From Desulfomonilaceae bacterium (lineage in GTDB: Bacteria > Desulfobacterota > Desulfomonilia > Desulfomonilales > Desulfomonilaceae): a stretch of DNA of 38,626 bases. A program made the translations under genes and the position numbers. The notes under the pieces are model-generated. The model worked only from the letters and a program-made list of their open reading frames with translations, searched no databases and had not been told where the DNA came from. The stretch spans positions 1-38,626 of the forward strand of contig JBAZSD010000033.1 in assembly GCA_041662605.1 (NCBI GenBank), read 5' to 3'. Numbering within the stretch: the stretch's first letter is position 1; every line of letters starts with the position of its first letter. Of the stretch, positions 25,618 to 34,460 are shown in pieces.

Positions 25618-26239
25618 ACAGACCGCAGAAATCCGGACCCCATTTCACGAATTTGAGGTCGGGTTCAATATCATCATAGACTTGATTACGCCTGGGACCA
25701 GGGTTCTGGATTTGGGTTGTGGTTCAGGGACACTGTTGGCAAGGCTACGTGATGAAAAGGACGTAGAAGGATGCGGTGTTGAACTGGACCAGGAAAAGGT
25801 AATTAGATGTACCGAGAGAGGTATAAGAGTTATGACTCTTGACCTCGACCATGGGCTGGAAGGATTCCCTGATTTGAGTTATGAGTATGTTGTTTTAAGC
25901 CGAACCCTCCAACAGCTAATCAATCCGGAACGGCTGGTCCGGGAAATGTTGAGAGTGGGATCGAAATCCATTATAGCGCTGCCCAATTTTGGGCACTGGA
26001 AAATCACTCTTGAATACCTGCTGAAGGGTAGGACGCCGATAGTAAGAACCTTTCCACACCCCTGGTACAATACTCCGGATATTCATAGAATTACCATCAG
26101 TGACTTCCGCCAATTTATCCAGGACATCGGTGGAAAGATTGAGAAAGAATTCTTCATAAGCAAGGATACACCAAAAACGGACATTTTCTGCCCCAATTTT
26201 CGAAGTCAATGGGGCTGTTTTCAAATCTCCGCTCATTAG
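25610..26239 (+). CDS. metW: Methionine biosynthesis protein MetW
   Basis: A 209-residue methyltransferase-fold protein that works with MetX; in several bacteria MetW is required for full homoserine acyltransferase activity. The SAM-type motif I is VLDLGCGSG (Asp34 to Gly40). The MetW signature region LPNFGHWKITLEYLLKGR is present, followed by PHPWYNTPDIHRITISDF. It starts at GTG 25610, inside the end of metX, so the two are translationally coupled. It is a regular full-length member. Confidence 0.93.
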   Translation: MFEQTAEIRTPFHEFEVGFNIIIDLITPGTRVLDLGCGSGTLLARLRDEKDVEGCGVELDQEKVIRCTERGIRVMTLDLDHGLEGFPDLSYEYVVLSRTLQQLINPERLVREMLRVGSKSIIALPNFGHWKITLEYLLKGRTPIVRTFPHPWYNTPDIHRITISDFRQFIQDIGGKIEKEFFISKDTPKTDIFCPNFRSQWGCFQISAH

Positions 26240-26415
26240 TATCAGTCATTTCAGATCCCGGCGAATTCCCGCCAGGTCCTGACAATCGCTTCGTGGGGGC
26301 TTGCCCCGTAACAAAATTCGGCGATTAACCTTGACCACTGGCGTCTATTTGTCTTAATCTAGCTATTTTGCATGATCATCCTGGTCATTAGATCCTTAAT
26401 CCACTGGACCCGTTT

Positions 26416-27669
26416 ATGATAAATCTAATTAAAGGCTTTCACGATATCCTGCCCGATCAAACCTCCAAATGGGCTTTCATTGTGGATACGGCTCGGTCCG
26501 TTCTGCAGAGGTTCGGATTTCGCGAAATCGTCACTCCGATCATGGAAAAATCGGAACTGTTTCAGAGAGGTATTGGTCAATCCACAGATATTGTGGAAAA
26601 AGAGATGTATACCTTTACTGATATCAGCGGCGATTCACTCAGCCTGCGACCTGAAGCGACAGCCGGGATCTTACGCTCGGTCGTAGAACATTCTCTCTTG
26701 AAACATGAGCCTGTGCTCAAGGTCTTCTCCATTGGCCCCATGTTCCGTCGAGAAAGACCTTCAAAGGGCCGATTTCGTCAGTTTTTTCAAATCAACGCCG
26801 AAGTCCTCGGAGATGACTCACATCTAACCGACGCGGAAACCGTTTTCGCTGCTTCTTCAATTTTTCAGGAACTTGGGGCTGAAAACTTTTCTGTAGAAAT
26901 CAATTCGGTTGGCTGCAAAAAATGTAGGGCTCAGTATCGGTCGGAACTCAAAAAATATCTCCAGCCTTCATTGAATAAACTCTGTCCTGACTGTCAGAGA
27001 CGGTTTGATACTAACCCCCTCAGAATTTTAGATTGCAAAGAACCTGAATGCGCTATCATAAGTCGTGACGCTCCATTGATAAGTGACTGGCTTGACACGG
27101 AGTGTCAGGATCATTTTCAAAGGACGCTTGGGGCATTGAACAGGATCGGCGTGAAATACCGCCAGGAGCCTCGTCTGGTAAGAGGTCTTGACTACTACTC
27201 TAGAACAGCCTTTGAATTTGTGCACTCACAACTGGGACGCACTAAAGCTATCGGAGGCGGAGGCCGCTACGACTCACTTATCGGGGAACTTGGGGGCCCG
27301 GATGTTTCAGGCATTGGTTTTGGCATTGGTATCGAGCGCTTGGCCATGAACTTGCCAGATGAAAATCCGGTATTCCGGAGACAAATTGACGTTTTCGTCG
27401 CTACCATAGGTTCCGGCGCACGAGACATTTCTTTCGATCTCGTCAATCAGTTGAGGAATAAGGGTTTTTCAGTTGAGACCCGGTATTCAGATATGAGTCT
27501 GAAGGCTCAAATGAAGACTGCGGACAGAATTGGCGCTCAATGGGTGATCATGATGGGTGACAATGAACTGGCCCAGGGAATGGTCACAGTTCGAAACATG
27601 AAAACCAAGGAACAGCGCCTGGTTGAACTGACAGGCGTCGAACAAGCGGTTCAAGGAGAAATAGCCTGA
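26416..27669 (+). CDS. hisS: Histidine-tRNA ligase
   Basis: Charges tRNA-His. This is a class II synthetase of 417 residues: it opens with the family-typical INLIKGFHDILPD, contains motif 2 (FRRERPSKGRFRQFFQINAE), the HisA histidine-binding segment LVRGLDYYSRTAFEF and GGGGRYD, motif 3 (GIGFGIGIERLAM), and a C-terminal anticodon domain (about 325-410). A Cys-rich insertion (CKKCRAQY, then CPDCQRRF) is common in bacterial HisS. The stop codon overlaps the aspS start in TGATG, which indicates coupled translation. Confidence 0.96.
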   Translation: MINLIKGFHDILPDQTSKWAFIVDTARSVLQRFGFREIVTPIMEKSELFQRGIGQSTDIVEKEMYTFTDISGDSLSLRPEATAGILRSVVEHSLLKHEPVLKVFSIGPMFRRERPSKGRFRQFFQINAEVLGDDSHLTDAETVFAASSIFQELGAENFSVEINSVGCKKCRAQYRSELKKYLQPSLNKLCPDCQRRFDTNPLRILDCKEPECAIISRDAPLISDWLDTECQDHFQRTLGALNRIGVKYRQEPRLVRGLDYYSRTAFEFVHSQLGRTKAIGGGGRYDSLIGELGGPDVSGIGFGIGIERLAMNLPDENPVFRRQIDVFVATIGSGARDISFDLVNQLRNKGFSVETRYSDMSLKAQMKTADRIGAQWVIMMGDNELAQGMVTVRNMKTKEQRLVELTGVEQAVQGEIA

Positions 27670-29462
27670 TGTTACAAGCTTTGGACGGGTGGAAACGATC
27701 CCATCTTTCTCAAGAATTGTCTGATGCGGATGTAGGCAAGCGTGTCATTCTGATGGGATGGATTATGAGACGACGCGATCACGGCGGCGTAATATTTATT
27801 GACTTGAGAGATCGGAATGGCTTGGTCCAACTTGTCTTCAACCCTGAATTTTGTCTGGAATCCCACGGACGCGCCCACAATCTCAGACCTGAATGGGTCA
27901 TTGCCGTAAGTGGCGAAGTTCGTCTTCGCCCGGACGAATCAATAAACCTCGATCTCGCAACAGGTAAAATCGAAGTTTTTGTGGACGAACTCAGGACTCT
28001 GAACTTCTCTGATCCCCCACCCTTCCCTTTAGACGAGGAAACAAACCCTACGGACGCCATCAGATACAAATATCGATATCTCGATTTGAGAAAACAGTCA
28101 GGAGCAAGAGAAAATCTCATGTTCCGCCATCGTCTCAATTCTCAAATCAGAAATTTTTTGAACTCTGAAGATTTTGTCGAAATCGAAACACCCTTCCTGA
28201 CCACTAGTACTCCAGAAGGAGCAAGAGATTATCTGGTTCCCAGCAGGTTGAGCGCCGGTAGTTTTTACGCCCTACCCCAATCGCCCCAGCTATTTAAACA
28301 GCTATTGATGGTGGCCGGGTTTGAGCGCTATTACCAAATAGTGCGCTGCTTCAGAGACGAAGACTTGAGGGCCGACAGGCAACCGGAGTTCACCCAGTTG
28401 GATATCGAAACTTCCTTTATAGAGGAACAGGCCCTGTTCTCAATTATGGAAAGAATGATAAAGGGTGTGTTCCAGGATCTTCTTGGCGCTGATCTGCCCA
28501 CCCCGTTTCCCAAGGTTAGCTACAAGGAAGCCGTGCTACGATATGGCCTAGATAAACCTGATGTGAGATTTGGGCTCGAATTGAAGGAAATTACATCCGT
28601 TCTTCAGGGAACTCAATTTGGGGTTTTCCGAAACGCTATGGATAACGGAGGCCTAGTTAAGGCTCTCAATGTGGAAGACGGCTCCAAACTTTCCAGGAAA
28701 GAGCTTGATGATTTGAGGGATTTCGCAACTATCTACGGAGGCAAGGGAGTGGCTTACGCCAGGATCAAAGAATCCGGACAATGGCAATCCCCTATAGCCA
28801 AGTTTCTGTCTGACAAGGAAAAATTGGACATTAACACCGTAGTTGGGGCAAACACTGGCTCAGTAATTCTCTTTGCAGCGGATTCGACGAAAATAGTCAA
28901 CGATGTGCTTGGTAATTTGCGCAATCAGCTTGGCGCAAAATTGGGGCTTATTCCGGCCGGGGAATTCAAATTCGTTTGGATAACGGAATTCCCCATGTTT
29001 GAATACGATGAAGATGAGAAGCGTTTCAAAGCGATGCACCACCCTTTCACCTCTCCTATGCAAGAGGACCTGGCCTTTCTCGAAACGGATCCGGGTTCAG
29101 TAAGATCCCGAGCCTATGATCTTGTGCTTAACGGATCAGAAATAGGCGGAGGCAGTATGCGGATTTTTAGAAGCGACGTTCAACAGCGAGTTTTTAAGGC
29201 TCTGGGGATTGATTCTGAACAGGCAGAGCAAAAATTCGGATTCCTGTTGGAGGCTTTAAGATACGGCGCTCCGCCCCACGGAGGGATCGCTTTTGGAATG
29301 GACCGGCTGACCGCTATTCTTACCGGATCGGAATCAATTCGTGACGTCATAGCGTTTCCAAAGACGCAGAGAGCCACCTGTCCACTTACGGGCGCTCCAA
29401 CTCCGGTAAGCCCCGACCAGCTAAAAGAATTAGGGTTAAGTGTTGTCAAGACAAAGAATTAG
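27669..29462 (+). CDS. aspS: Aspartate-tRNA ligase (bacterial type)
   Basis: Charges tRNA-Asp; 597 residues. It has an N-terminal OB-fold anticodon domain (about 1-110), a class II core with motif 2 (QIVRCFRDEDLRADRQPEFTQLD), a GAD insertion domain (about 295-420), and motif 3 (GIAFGMDRLTAILTG). The GAD domain marks the bacterial type. Whether it is discriminating or also charges tRNA-Asn cannot be judged here; neither gatCAB nor asnS is in the window. It is coupled to hisS, a common order in deltaproteobacteria and Firmicutes. Confidence 0.96.
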   Translation: MLQALDGWKRSHLSQELSDADVGKRVILMGWIMRRRDHGGVIFIDLRDRNGLVQLVFNPEFCLESHGRAHNLRPEWVIAVSGEVRLRPDESINLDLATGKIEVFVDELRTLNFSDPPPFPLDEETNPTDAIRYKYRYLDLRKQSGARENLMFRHRLNSQIRNFLNSEDFVEIETPFLTTSTPEGARDYLVPSRLSAGSFYALPQSPQLFKQLLMVAGFERYYQIVRCFRDEDLRADRQPEFTQLDIETSFIEEQALFSIMERMIKGVFQDLLGADLPTPFPKVSYKEAVLRYGLDKPDVRFGLELKEITSVLQGTQFGVFRNAMDNGGLVKALNVEDGSKLSRKELDDLRDFATIYGGKGVAYARIKESGQWQSPIAKFLSDKEKLDINTVVGANTGSVILFAADSTKIVNDVLGNLRNQLGAKLGLIPAGEFKFVWITEFPMFEYDEDEKRFKAMHHPFTSPMQEDLAFLETDPGSVRSRAYDLVLNGSEIGGGSMRIFRSDVQQRVFKALGIDSEQAEQKFGFLLEALRYGAPPHGGIAFGMDRLTAILTGSESIRDVIAFPKTQRATCPLTGAPTPVSPDQLKELGLSVVKTKN

Positions 29463-29517
29463 AAACATCTTAATATTTGAATACCAGAAACTGTATACGG
29501 GTTGAAGGAGCTTTACC

Positions 29518-31410
29518 ATGGCCACATGGGATCCTAAAAGAGGCGTGCTATATCACGAATTCAACAAGTTCAGCAAAGAGAGGTTCCTTCGCGAAGTCGA
29601 GAAACCGAACCTATTGAGGAATATATTCCCATACACTGAAGTGCCGAAGATCGATTTCGATTTTGCCATGATTCCGATAAATCCGGCGAAGAACTTCCTC
29701 ATGACCGATACCACATTCAGGGACGGTCAGCAGGCCAGGCCTCCTTTCACTGTTGAACAGATTTCGAGACTTTTCGACTTTCTCCATAGACTCTCCGGAC
29801 CGAGGGGAATAATCAGACAGTCCGAATTCTTTCTCTATACGAAAAAGGATAGGGAAGCCGTAGAGGTCTGTCGTAAAAAGGGCTATCAGTATCCCCAAAT
29901 AACGGGGTGGATCAGGGCTCAGAAAAAGGACCTGAGCCACGTTAGAGCTGCGGGGCTTACAGAAACCGGCATTCTGACGTCGGTTTCCGACTACCACATC
30001 TTCCTCAAGATGGGGCTGGATCGACGCAAAGCCATGGAAAAATATCTTGATATGGTGCGGACTACAATCGAAAAGGGAATTGCTCCACGATGCCATTTCG
30101 AGGACATAACCAGGGCCGATATCTACGGATTCTGCGTCCCCTTGGCGCAAAAGATCATGGAAATCAGAGAAGAGTCCGGGGTCGAAATCAAGATTCGGTT
30201 GTGCGACACCATGGGTTTTGGAGTCACATTCCCGGGGTCAGCTCTTCCGCGCAGTGTGCCAAAGCTTATTCGCTCCATGATTGACGATGCGAATGTTCCT
30301 GAAGATCTGCTGGAATGGCATGGTCACAATGATTTTCATAAAGGCCTCACAAACGCTGTATCCGCTTGGCTGTACGGGTGTTCAGTCGTCAACGGGACCC
30401 TTCTTGGAATAGGGGAACGAACAGGCAACACACCGCTAGAAGCTTTAATAATTGAGTATATGTCGCTTAGGGGTCATCCGGACGGTATGGATCCACGAGT
30501 AATATCTGAAGTGGCCGAATATTTTGAAATGGAACTAGGTCATAAAGTCCCGGATAATTACCCGCTAGTCGGGAAATCGTTTAATACGACCAGCGCGGGA
30601 GTTCACGCTGACGGGGTGCTCAAGAACGAAGAGATCTACAACATATTCGACACCGCAACCATTCTTGGAAAGCCACCGCTTGTCAACATTACCGACAAAT
30701 CCGGCCTGGCTGGTATCGCTCATTGGATCAACACCAAACTGGTAGTACCCAAGGAAGAATGGGTTGACAAGAACCACCCTGCCATTTCCCGGATTTACGA
30801 CATCGTGATGGAGCAGTATGAAAACGGCAGGGTGACAGCAATGTCGGATAAGGAGATGCTCGCCCTTGTTAAACGACACCTTCCGGAATTGTTTATTTCG
30901 GATTGGGATCGAATGAAGCTTATAGCAAGGGAGATGGCGTCCAAGATCGTCGAGAGATTCATATCTTCCACCCCAATGACAACCATGGATGTAAAAACCA
31001 TGGAAAAGGCCATGCACGACTTTCTCAGGAAATATCCTTTCATACAATATTGTTACGTCGTGAACATGGAAGGGCAAAAGATTACCGCTAACGTCACCGA
31101 CATAGCTGACAAATCCAAATTTGTCGAGTTTAAGGATAATGAAGACTTCTCTGACAGGTCATGGTTTATAATGCCGGTCAAAGACGGCAAGACCCATGTC
31201 CTGGGCCCTTTCACCTCCAGAATAACCGGGGCCCTTTGCCTTACTGTTTCCGGCCCGATTAGAGACAAAAACCACAAGATGGTTGGCGTACTTGGGTCCG
31301 ATATAAGATTGGAAGAGCTGCTAAAGATCGAAAAAGAACTCATGGAAGAGCATGGCCTGGAGTTTACAGAAAACGATATCAGAAAATTGACAAAAAAGTA
31401 CCGAGATTAG
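29518..31410 (+). CDS. Carboxyltransferase-family (LeuA/citrate-synthase-like) enzyme with Cache-like domain
   Basis: The N-terminal half (about 55-350) is an HMGL-like TIM barrel related to isopropylmalate, homocitrate and Re-citrate synthases: TDTTFRDGQQ (Arg68, Asp69), CDTMGFGV, the metal-binding HGH (His268, His270), and GIGERTGNTPLEAL. The LeuA-type subdomain follows, with STTSAGVHADGVLKN-like sequence. The last 130 residues do not look like the LeuA regulatory domain. They resemble a Cache/PDC ligand-binding fold, with FSDRSWFIMPVKDGKTH then SRITGALCLTVSGPI and a closing VLGSDI segment. Such a fold usually sits outside the cell on receptors, but no signal peptide or membrane segment is visible here. 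The acyl acceptor is unknown; Re-citrate synthase is an attractive but unproven idea. AAGGAG precedes the ATG. It is 55 bp from aspS. Confidence 0.85.
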   Translation: MATWDPKRGVLYHEFNKFSKERFLREVEKPNLLRNIFPYTEVPKIDFDFAMIPINPAKNFLMTDTTFRDGQQARPPFTVEQISRLFDFLHRLSGPRGIIRQSEFFLYTKKDREAVEVCRKKGYQYPQITGWIRAQKKDLSHVRAAGLTETGILTSVSDYHIFLKMGLDRRKAMEKYLDMVRTTIEKGIAPRCHFEDITRADIYGFCVPLAQKIMEIREESGVEIKIRLCDTMGFGVTFPGSALPRSVPKLIRSMIDDANVPEDLLEWHGHNDFHKGLTNAVSAWLYGCSVVNGTLLGIGERTGNTPLEALIIEYMSLRGHPDGMDPRVISEVAEYFEMELGHKVPDNYPLVGKSFNTTSAGVHADGVLKNEEIYNIFDTATILGKPPLVNITDKSGLAGIAHWINTKLVVPKEEWVDKNHPAISRIYDIVMEQYENGRVTAMSDKEMLALVKRHLPELFISDWDRMKLIAREMASKIVERFISSTPMTTMDVKTMEKAMHDFLRKYPFIQYCYVVNMEGQKITANVTDIADKSKFVEFKDNEDFSDRSWFIMPVKDGKTHVLGPFTSRITGALCLTVSGPIRDKNHKMVGVLGSDIRLEELLKIEKELMEEHGLEFTENDIRKLTKKYRD

Positions 31411-31464
31411 TTTCCCACCTCAGAGCCGTAATAGAGACGACTCTGCATTCCTACCAACCGACCC

Positions 31465-31508
31465 AAAATCTCTCACAGGTCCGCTGATCTCTGAGAGATT
31501 TTGCCTTT
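31465..31508 (+). terminator. Intrinsic terminator after the carboxyltransferase gene
   Basis: AAAATCTCTCA (31465-31475) and TGAGAGATTTT (31492-31502) form an 11-bp stem with a 16-base loop; the 3' arm ends in four T residues followed by GCCTTT. The position 55 bp after the stop codon fits. Confidence 0.7.
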
Positions 31509-31716
31509 CCATTTTTATCATCCCATAACCATTCCGACAAGCCACACCTACATTAAATGTTGTTAATAACATATTGCAATAATATTAGTTTATGTTTACT
31601 TGTTGACTTTATTATATTTGTAAAATATAAGACCTCATTAATTCAGGAAGTTAAATATATTATATTATGTTTTAAATGATTTAATATATATAAATACTTA
31701 TTTTATAAGACATTAA
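31509..31716. other. AT-rich intergenic region
   Basis: No gene. The stretch from about 31550 to 31716 is visibly much richer in A and T than its surroundings. It contains a short palindrome, ATGTT-GTTAAT-AACAT (31557-31572), and a good promoter. AT-rich upstream DNA of this kind is common before surface-protein genes and may bind nucleoid proteins. Confidence 0.5.
31603..31631 (+). promoter_or_regulatory. Sigma70-type promoter of the outer-membrane protein gene
   Basis: TTGACT (31603-31608) and TATAAG (31626-31631) are separated by exactly 17 bases, each one mismatch from consensus. Transcription would start near 31638, about 80 bases before the ATG at 31717. Confidence 0.65.
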
Positions 31717-33318
31717 ATGTCAAAACATGTAAACCAAACGCCAGATACAACAAGTCCCATTTTGTTGAGACACTTGATCTTTTCCTGGTCGATCAGGACT
31801 ATAGTCCCGCTTGTTATGTTCATGCTGACATTCTGTTTTGTAGGGCCAGGTCTTGCCCAGCTCAATAATTCGACCCGGGACTTGAAACCATTGCTCCGGG
31901 AAACGTGGCGCGACGTAACATCTTTGCTCAAACCGGCCCAACCTCTCTTGGAGCCGAGGAGCTTTCTCGATGAGTCTCCAGAGATAAAAACAGCGCAGTT
32001 CACCTATGGGATGCTGGATGGGATACTCCCTTCTATTCCCAATTTGCAGGCCGGCTATCTCTACAGTTTTGGTAAAGACTACAGCCTCGGCCGCTTTGTA
32101 GGAGACATTTTTGTTCCCCTTAACCTCAAATGGTCCGACACCTTTTTTGGTCAGGGCCATGTTGAGTTTCAGGACTTTTGGCAGGTTCCCGGCTCTTTTC
32201 CTCAACACAGAGTTGATCTATCCTTTGGGGGAGGATATCGGAAGTTGATGAATCCGAACATAATGGTCGGATTTAACGGCTTTTATGACTCGACACGCAT
32301 ATTGGGCCAATGGTGGTCAGCGGGTGGAGTGGGAGCCGAAATGGCGGCTTTATTGCCAAACAAGGACGTTGTTGACCTGAACTTCAATTACTACGGTAAC
32401 CTTTTCAGGGGACCGCACTATCTTGATGGGGAGCTGATTGCCGGACCCGCTAACATGGATTTTGAGGCTGGGTACACAACATCTCTTTTCGACAATTCCC
32501 ACGATTTGCGCTTCAAGCTCAACATTTACAATTATGACGTACGTTACAGTGTCTATGGAGTCCGGGGCGGCGTTGATTTTAAGCCCTGGAGCGGGGCATT
32601 GATCCTTAGATATGAAGTCGGGCGGGACCAGATCTATGGATCCTACGAAACAGTGGGCGGCTTTGTAAATATTCCTTTGAATCTGGATGGATTTCTGACC
32701 GGAAAGCTTCCGTTTGTACAGGCCGGTGGTCCTGTTGACGACAGGCGCCTTGGCAACGGATTCCACGCTTCTCCGACTCCCGACGGAATATACCCTACCC
32801 CTCTAAATACTGAACCCAACCCACTGAGAAAACTTATGGACGAACCAGTGCACAGACAATTCGCTTCCCACGCCGTCTCAACAGAGTCTGTTGAGGGGTC
32901 TGAGCCCGCTCCAACCACTTTCGTGGCTCTCGGGGACGCGGAGGTTGTCTTTACCCTGTATCCAAAATATTCAGCCGCCATGCTTAACAACATCAAGCCT
33001 TCCACGATACAGGTGTCAGCGACTGTGACCTCTCGCGGGAAGGTAGACATAACGGCCATGAGGCTGTACATAAAGGATACGGGAATAGTTTGGTCACTGC
33101 CCATGCCGGACTGGACCATAGCAATGGGGAACAGTTACTCTTACAATTTAAGTCCGTCCGAGATAGACAACCTTTGGTCAGCCCTGTCTCAGAGCCCTGA
33201 CCGGACAATATCCGAGGTGAGATTCAATCAATTAAACGGATCAAATCTTCAAAACCTGAACATTTCACTTACAATTACGCAGAGCGTCGTTTCAAAAAAA
33301 TCTACCGAAACCAAATAG
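31717..33318 (+). CDS. Outer-membrane beta-barrel protein, inverse-autotransporter-like
   Basis: A 533-residue exported protein. A signal peptide with a long N-region ends near GLA47-Q48. Residues about 85-350 are rich in alternating aromatic and polar strands. The segment around 171-212 (GGGYRKLMNPNIMVGFNGFYD, then a Gly-rich VGAEM stretch) resembles the beta domain of inverse autotransporters such as intimin and invasin. A proline-rich linker follows (about 345-390), then a C-terminal beta-type domain (about 400-525). There are no bacterial Ig repeats, so the barrel lacks a classical adhesin passenger. The ribosome-binding site is weak. A good promoter lies upstream. Function unknown; surface attachment or pore formation are possibilities. 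Confidence 0.72.
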   Translation: MSKHVNQTPDTTSPILLRHLIFSWSIRTIVPLVMFMLTFCFVGPGLAQLNNSTRDLKPLLRETWRDVTSLLKPAQPLLEPRSFLDESPEIKTAQFTYGMLDGILPSIPNLQAGYLYSFGKDYSLGRFVGDIFVPLNLKWSDTFFGQGHVEFQDFWQVPGSFPQHRVDLSFGGGYRKLMNPNIMVGFNGFYDSTRILGQWWSAGGVGAEMAALLPNKDVVDLNFNYYGNLFRGPHYLDGELIAGPANMDFEAGYTTSLFDNSHDLRFKLNIYNYDVRYSVYGVRGGVDFKPWSGALILRYEVGRDQIYGSYETVGGFVNIPLNLDGFLTGKLPFVQAGGPVDDRRLGNGFHASPTPDGIYPTPLNTEPNPLRKLMDEPVHRQFASHAVSTESVEGSEPAPTTFVALGDAEVVFTLYPKYSAAMLNNIKPSTIQVSATVTSRGKVDITAMRLYIKDTGIVWSLPMPDWTIAMGNSYSYNLSPSEIDNLWSALSQSPDRTISEVRFNQLNGSNLQNLNISLTITQSVVSKKSTETK

Positions 33319-33433
33319 TGGCGAAGATGAACATTTCCGATGCATTGGGCAAATCATTGTTTAATCTTGAAAAACCGGCGCATAGGGGCATGAATTAAAA
33401 TAGAATATAGCCGTTGCAACTATCCCAACGACA

Positions 33434-34288
33434 TTATTCCTCACCTTTTTTATGAACCCACCTTCCCTCATTCGAATATCCGATAGAAACGTCTTTCAAG
33501 ATCGCCTTCCTTTCTTTGAACTTGTCTTTCATCCCCATGAGCCAGGAACGATGAGCCAATCTGGCTTCCAAGTCTCCAAGGATATTGTGTGAATCGGGCG
33601 CAATCTCTAAATGAGGAGTCTCGTTGGGCCATTTTGTTTTGCCACGATTATGACAGGTGAGGCATTCAATCTCATCATTGTTAAGAAATTTGAAGGCGTT
33701 TCCAGAACAGAGGTTACATTCATGAGCTTTTGGTCTTCTAACATAATCCGGGTCTAGAAGAACCCTGCCCAAGTGAGCTGCGATGGATTTATTCTTCTCA
33801 CTTAAAACCGCTTCTCCAGGAAGAGCGGCATGAACCAACCCTTGATCCTTGACGTCGAAACCCATACAAAATGCTGCTGAGGCGAGCGCCATGGGGCTAT
33901 AACCGTCCCCACCTGCTATGCCTGCCAAAGCGACTGTTACTGCCGGCTTGCCGTAAAATTCTTCCATCCTCGCCAAGAACATGAGGGCACGGTCTGTAAA
34001 TATCTTTACGATGCCGTAAGGACCCAAGAAGTAGGTCGGCGCCGCAAGAATCAGACCATTCGCATCACTCAACTCATCAATCACTGTTGACATATTGTCG
34101 TTCAAGGAGCATCTCCCTTGCTTGAACAGACATTGATAACAACCTGTGCAAGGCTTCAGGTCCATCTTGGTAAGATTCACCAATACTAATTCATGTTTTT
34201 CAGGGATATTGCGGCTTATCTCCTTAACAATCAGTTCGCTGTTCCCCAATTTCCTGGGCGATCCTATCAGGCCAACAACCTTCACCAT
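33434..34288 (-). CDS. Iron-sulfur flavoprotein with C-terminal zinc ribbon
   Basis: A flavodoxin-fold (NADPH-dependent FMN reductase-like) protein of 284 residues. The FMN phosphate loop GSPRKLGNSE is at 9-18. C47-x2-C50-x2-C53-x6-C60 is the compact motif that binds a 4Fe-4S cluster in archaeal and anaerobic-bacterial iron-sulfur flavoproteins. A second Cys4 group, C191-x2-C194-x14-C209-x2-C212, looks like an added zinc ribbon or rubredoxin-like knuckle. The role is probably electron transfer or oxygen defence. I chose ATG 34288, 9 bases after GAGAGG; the ATG at 34297 touches that site. A perfect 27-bp palindrome lies about 50 bp upstream. Confidence 0.85.
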   Translation of the reverse strand: MVKVVGLIGSPRKLGNSELIVKEISRNIPEKHELVLVNLTKMDLKPCTGCYQCLFKQGRCSLNDNMSTVIDELSDANGLILAAPTYFLGPYGIVKIFTDRALMFLARMEEFYGKPAVTVALAGIAGGDGYSPMALASAAFCMGFDVKDQGLVHAALPGEAVLSEKNKSIAAHLGRVLLDPDYVRRPKAHECNLCSGNAFKFLNNDEIECLTCHNRGKTKWPNETPHLEIAPDSHNILGDLEARLAHRSWLMGMKDKFKERKAILKDVSIGYSNEGRWVHKKGEE

Positions 34289-34336
34289 TGAGACCATCCT
34301 CTCGTTACAGACCCAAAACTTGTTCCCACCATGGTC

Positions 34337-34363
34337 TAATTATTCTTCACCAAAGAATAATTA
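34337..34363. promoter_or_regulatory. Perfect inverted repeat upstream of the flavoprotein gene
   Basis: TAATTATTCTT-CACCA-AAGAATAATTA: two 11-bp arms with a 5-bp centre, about 50 bp before the flavoprotein start and just after the acyl-CoA synthetase gene. No T-run follows on either strand, so an operator is more likely than a terminator. Confidence 0.5.
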
Positions 34364-34460
34364 CAACTAATTTCAAAAACTGTTTCCAAATATTGGACGT
34401 GTGATCTCTGTCAGGGACGGCGTGTCAAAGACGTATGCCGCCGCCCCAGGATTTAGGAGA

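Noticed and set aside
26295..26307. GGGG-rich hairpin between metW and hisS as a terminator
   Set aside because: The stem is short and no T-run follows on either strand.
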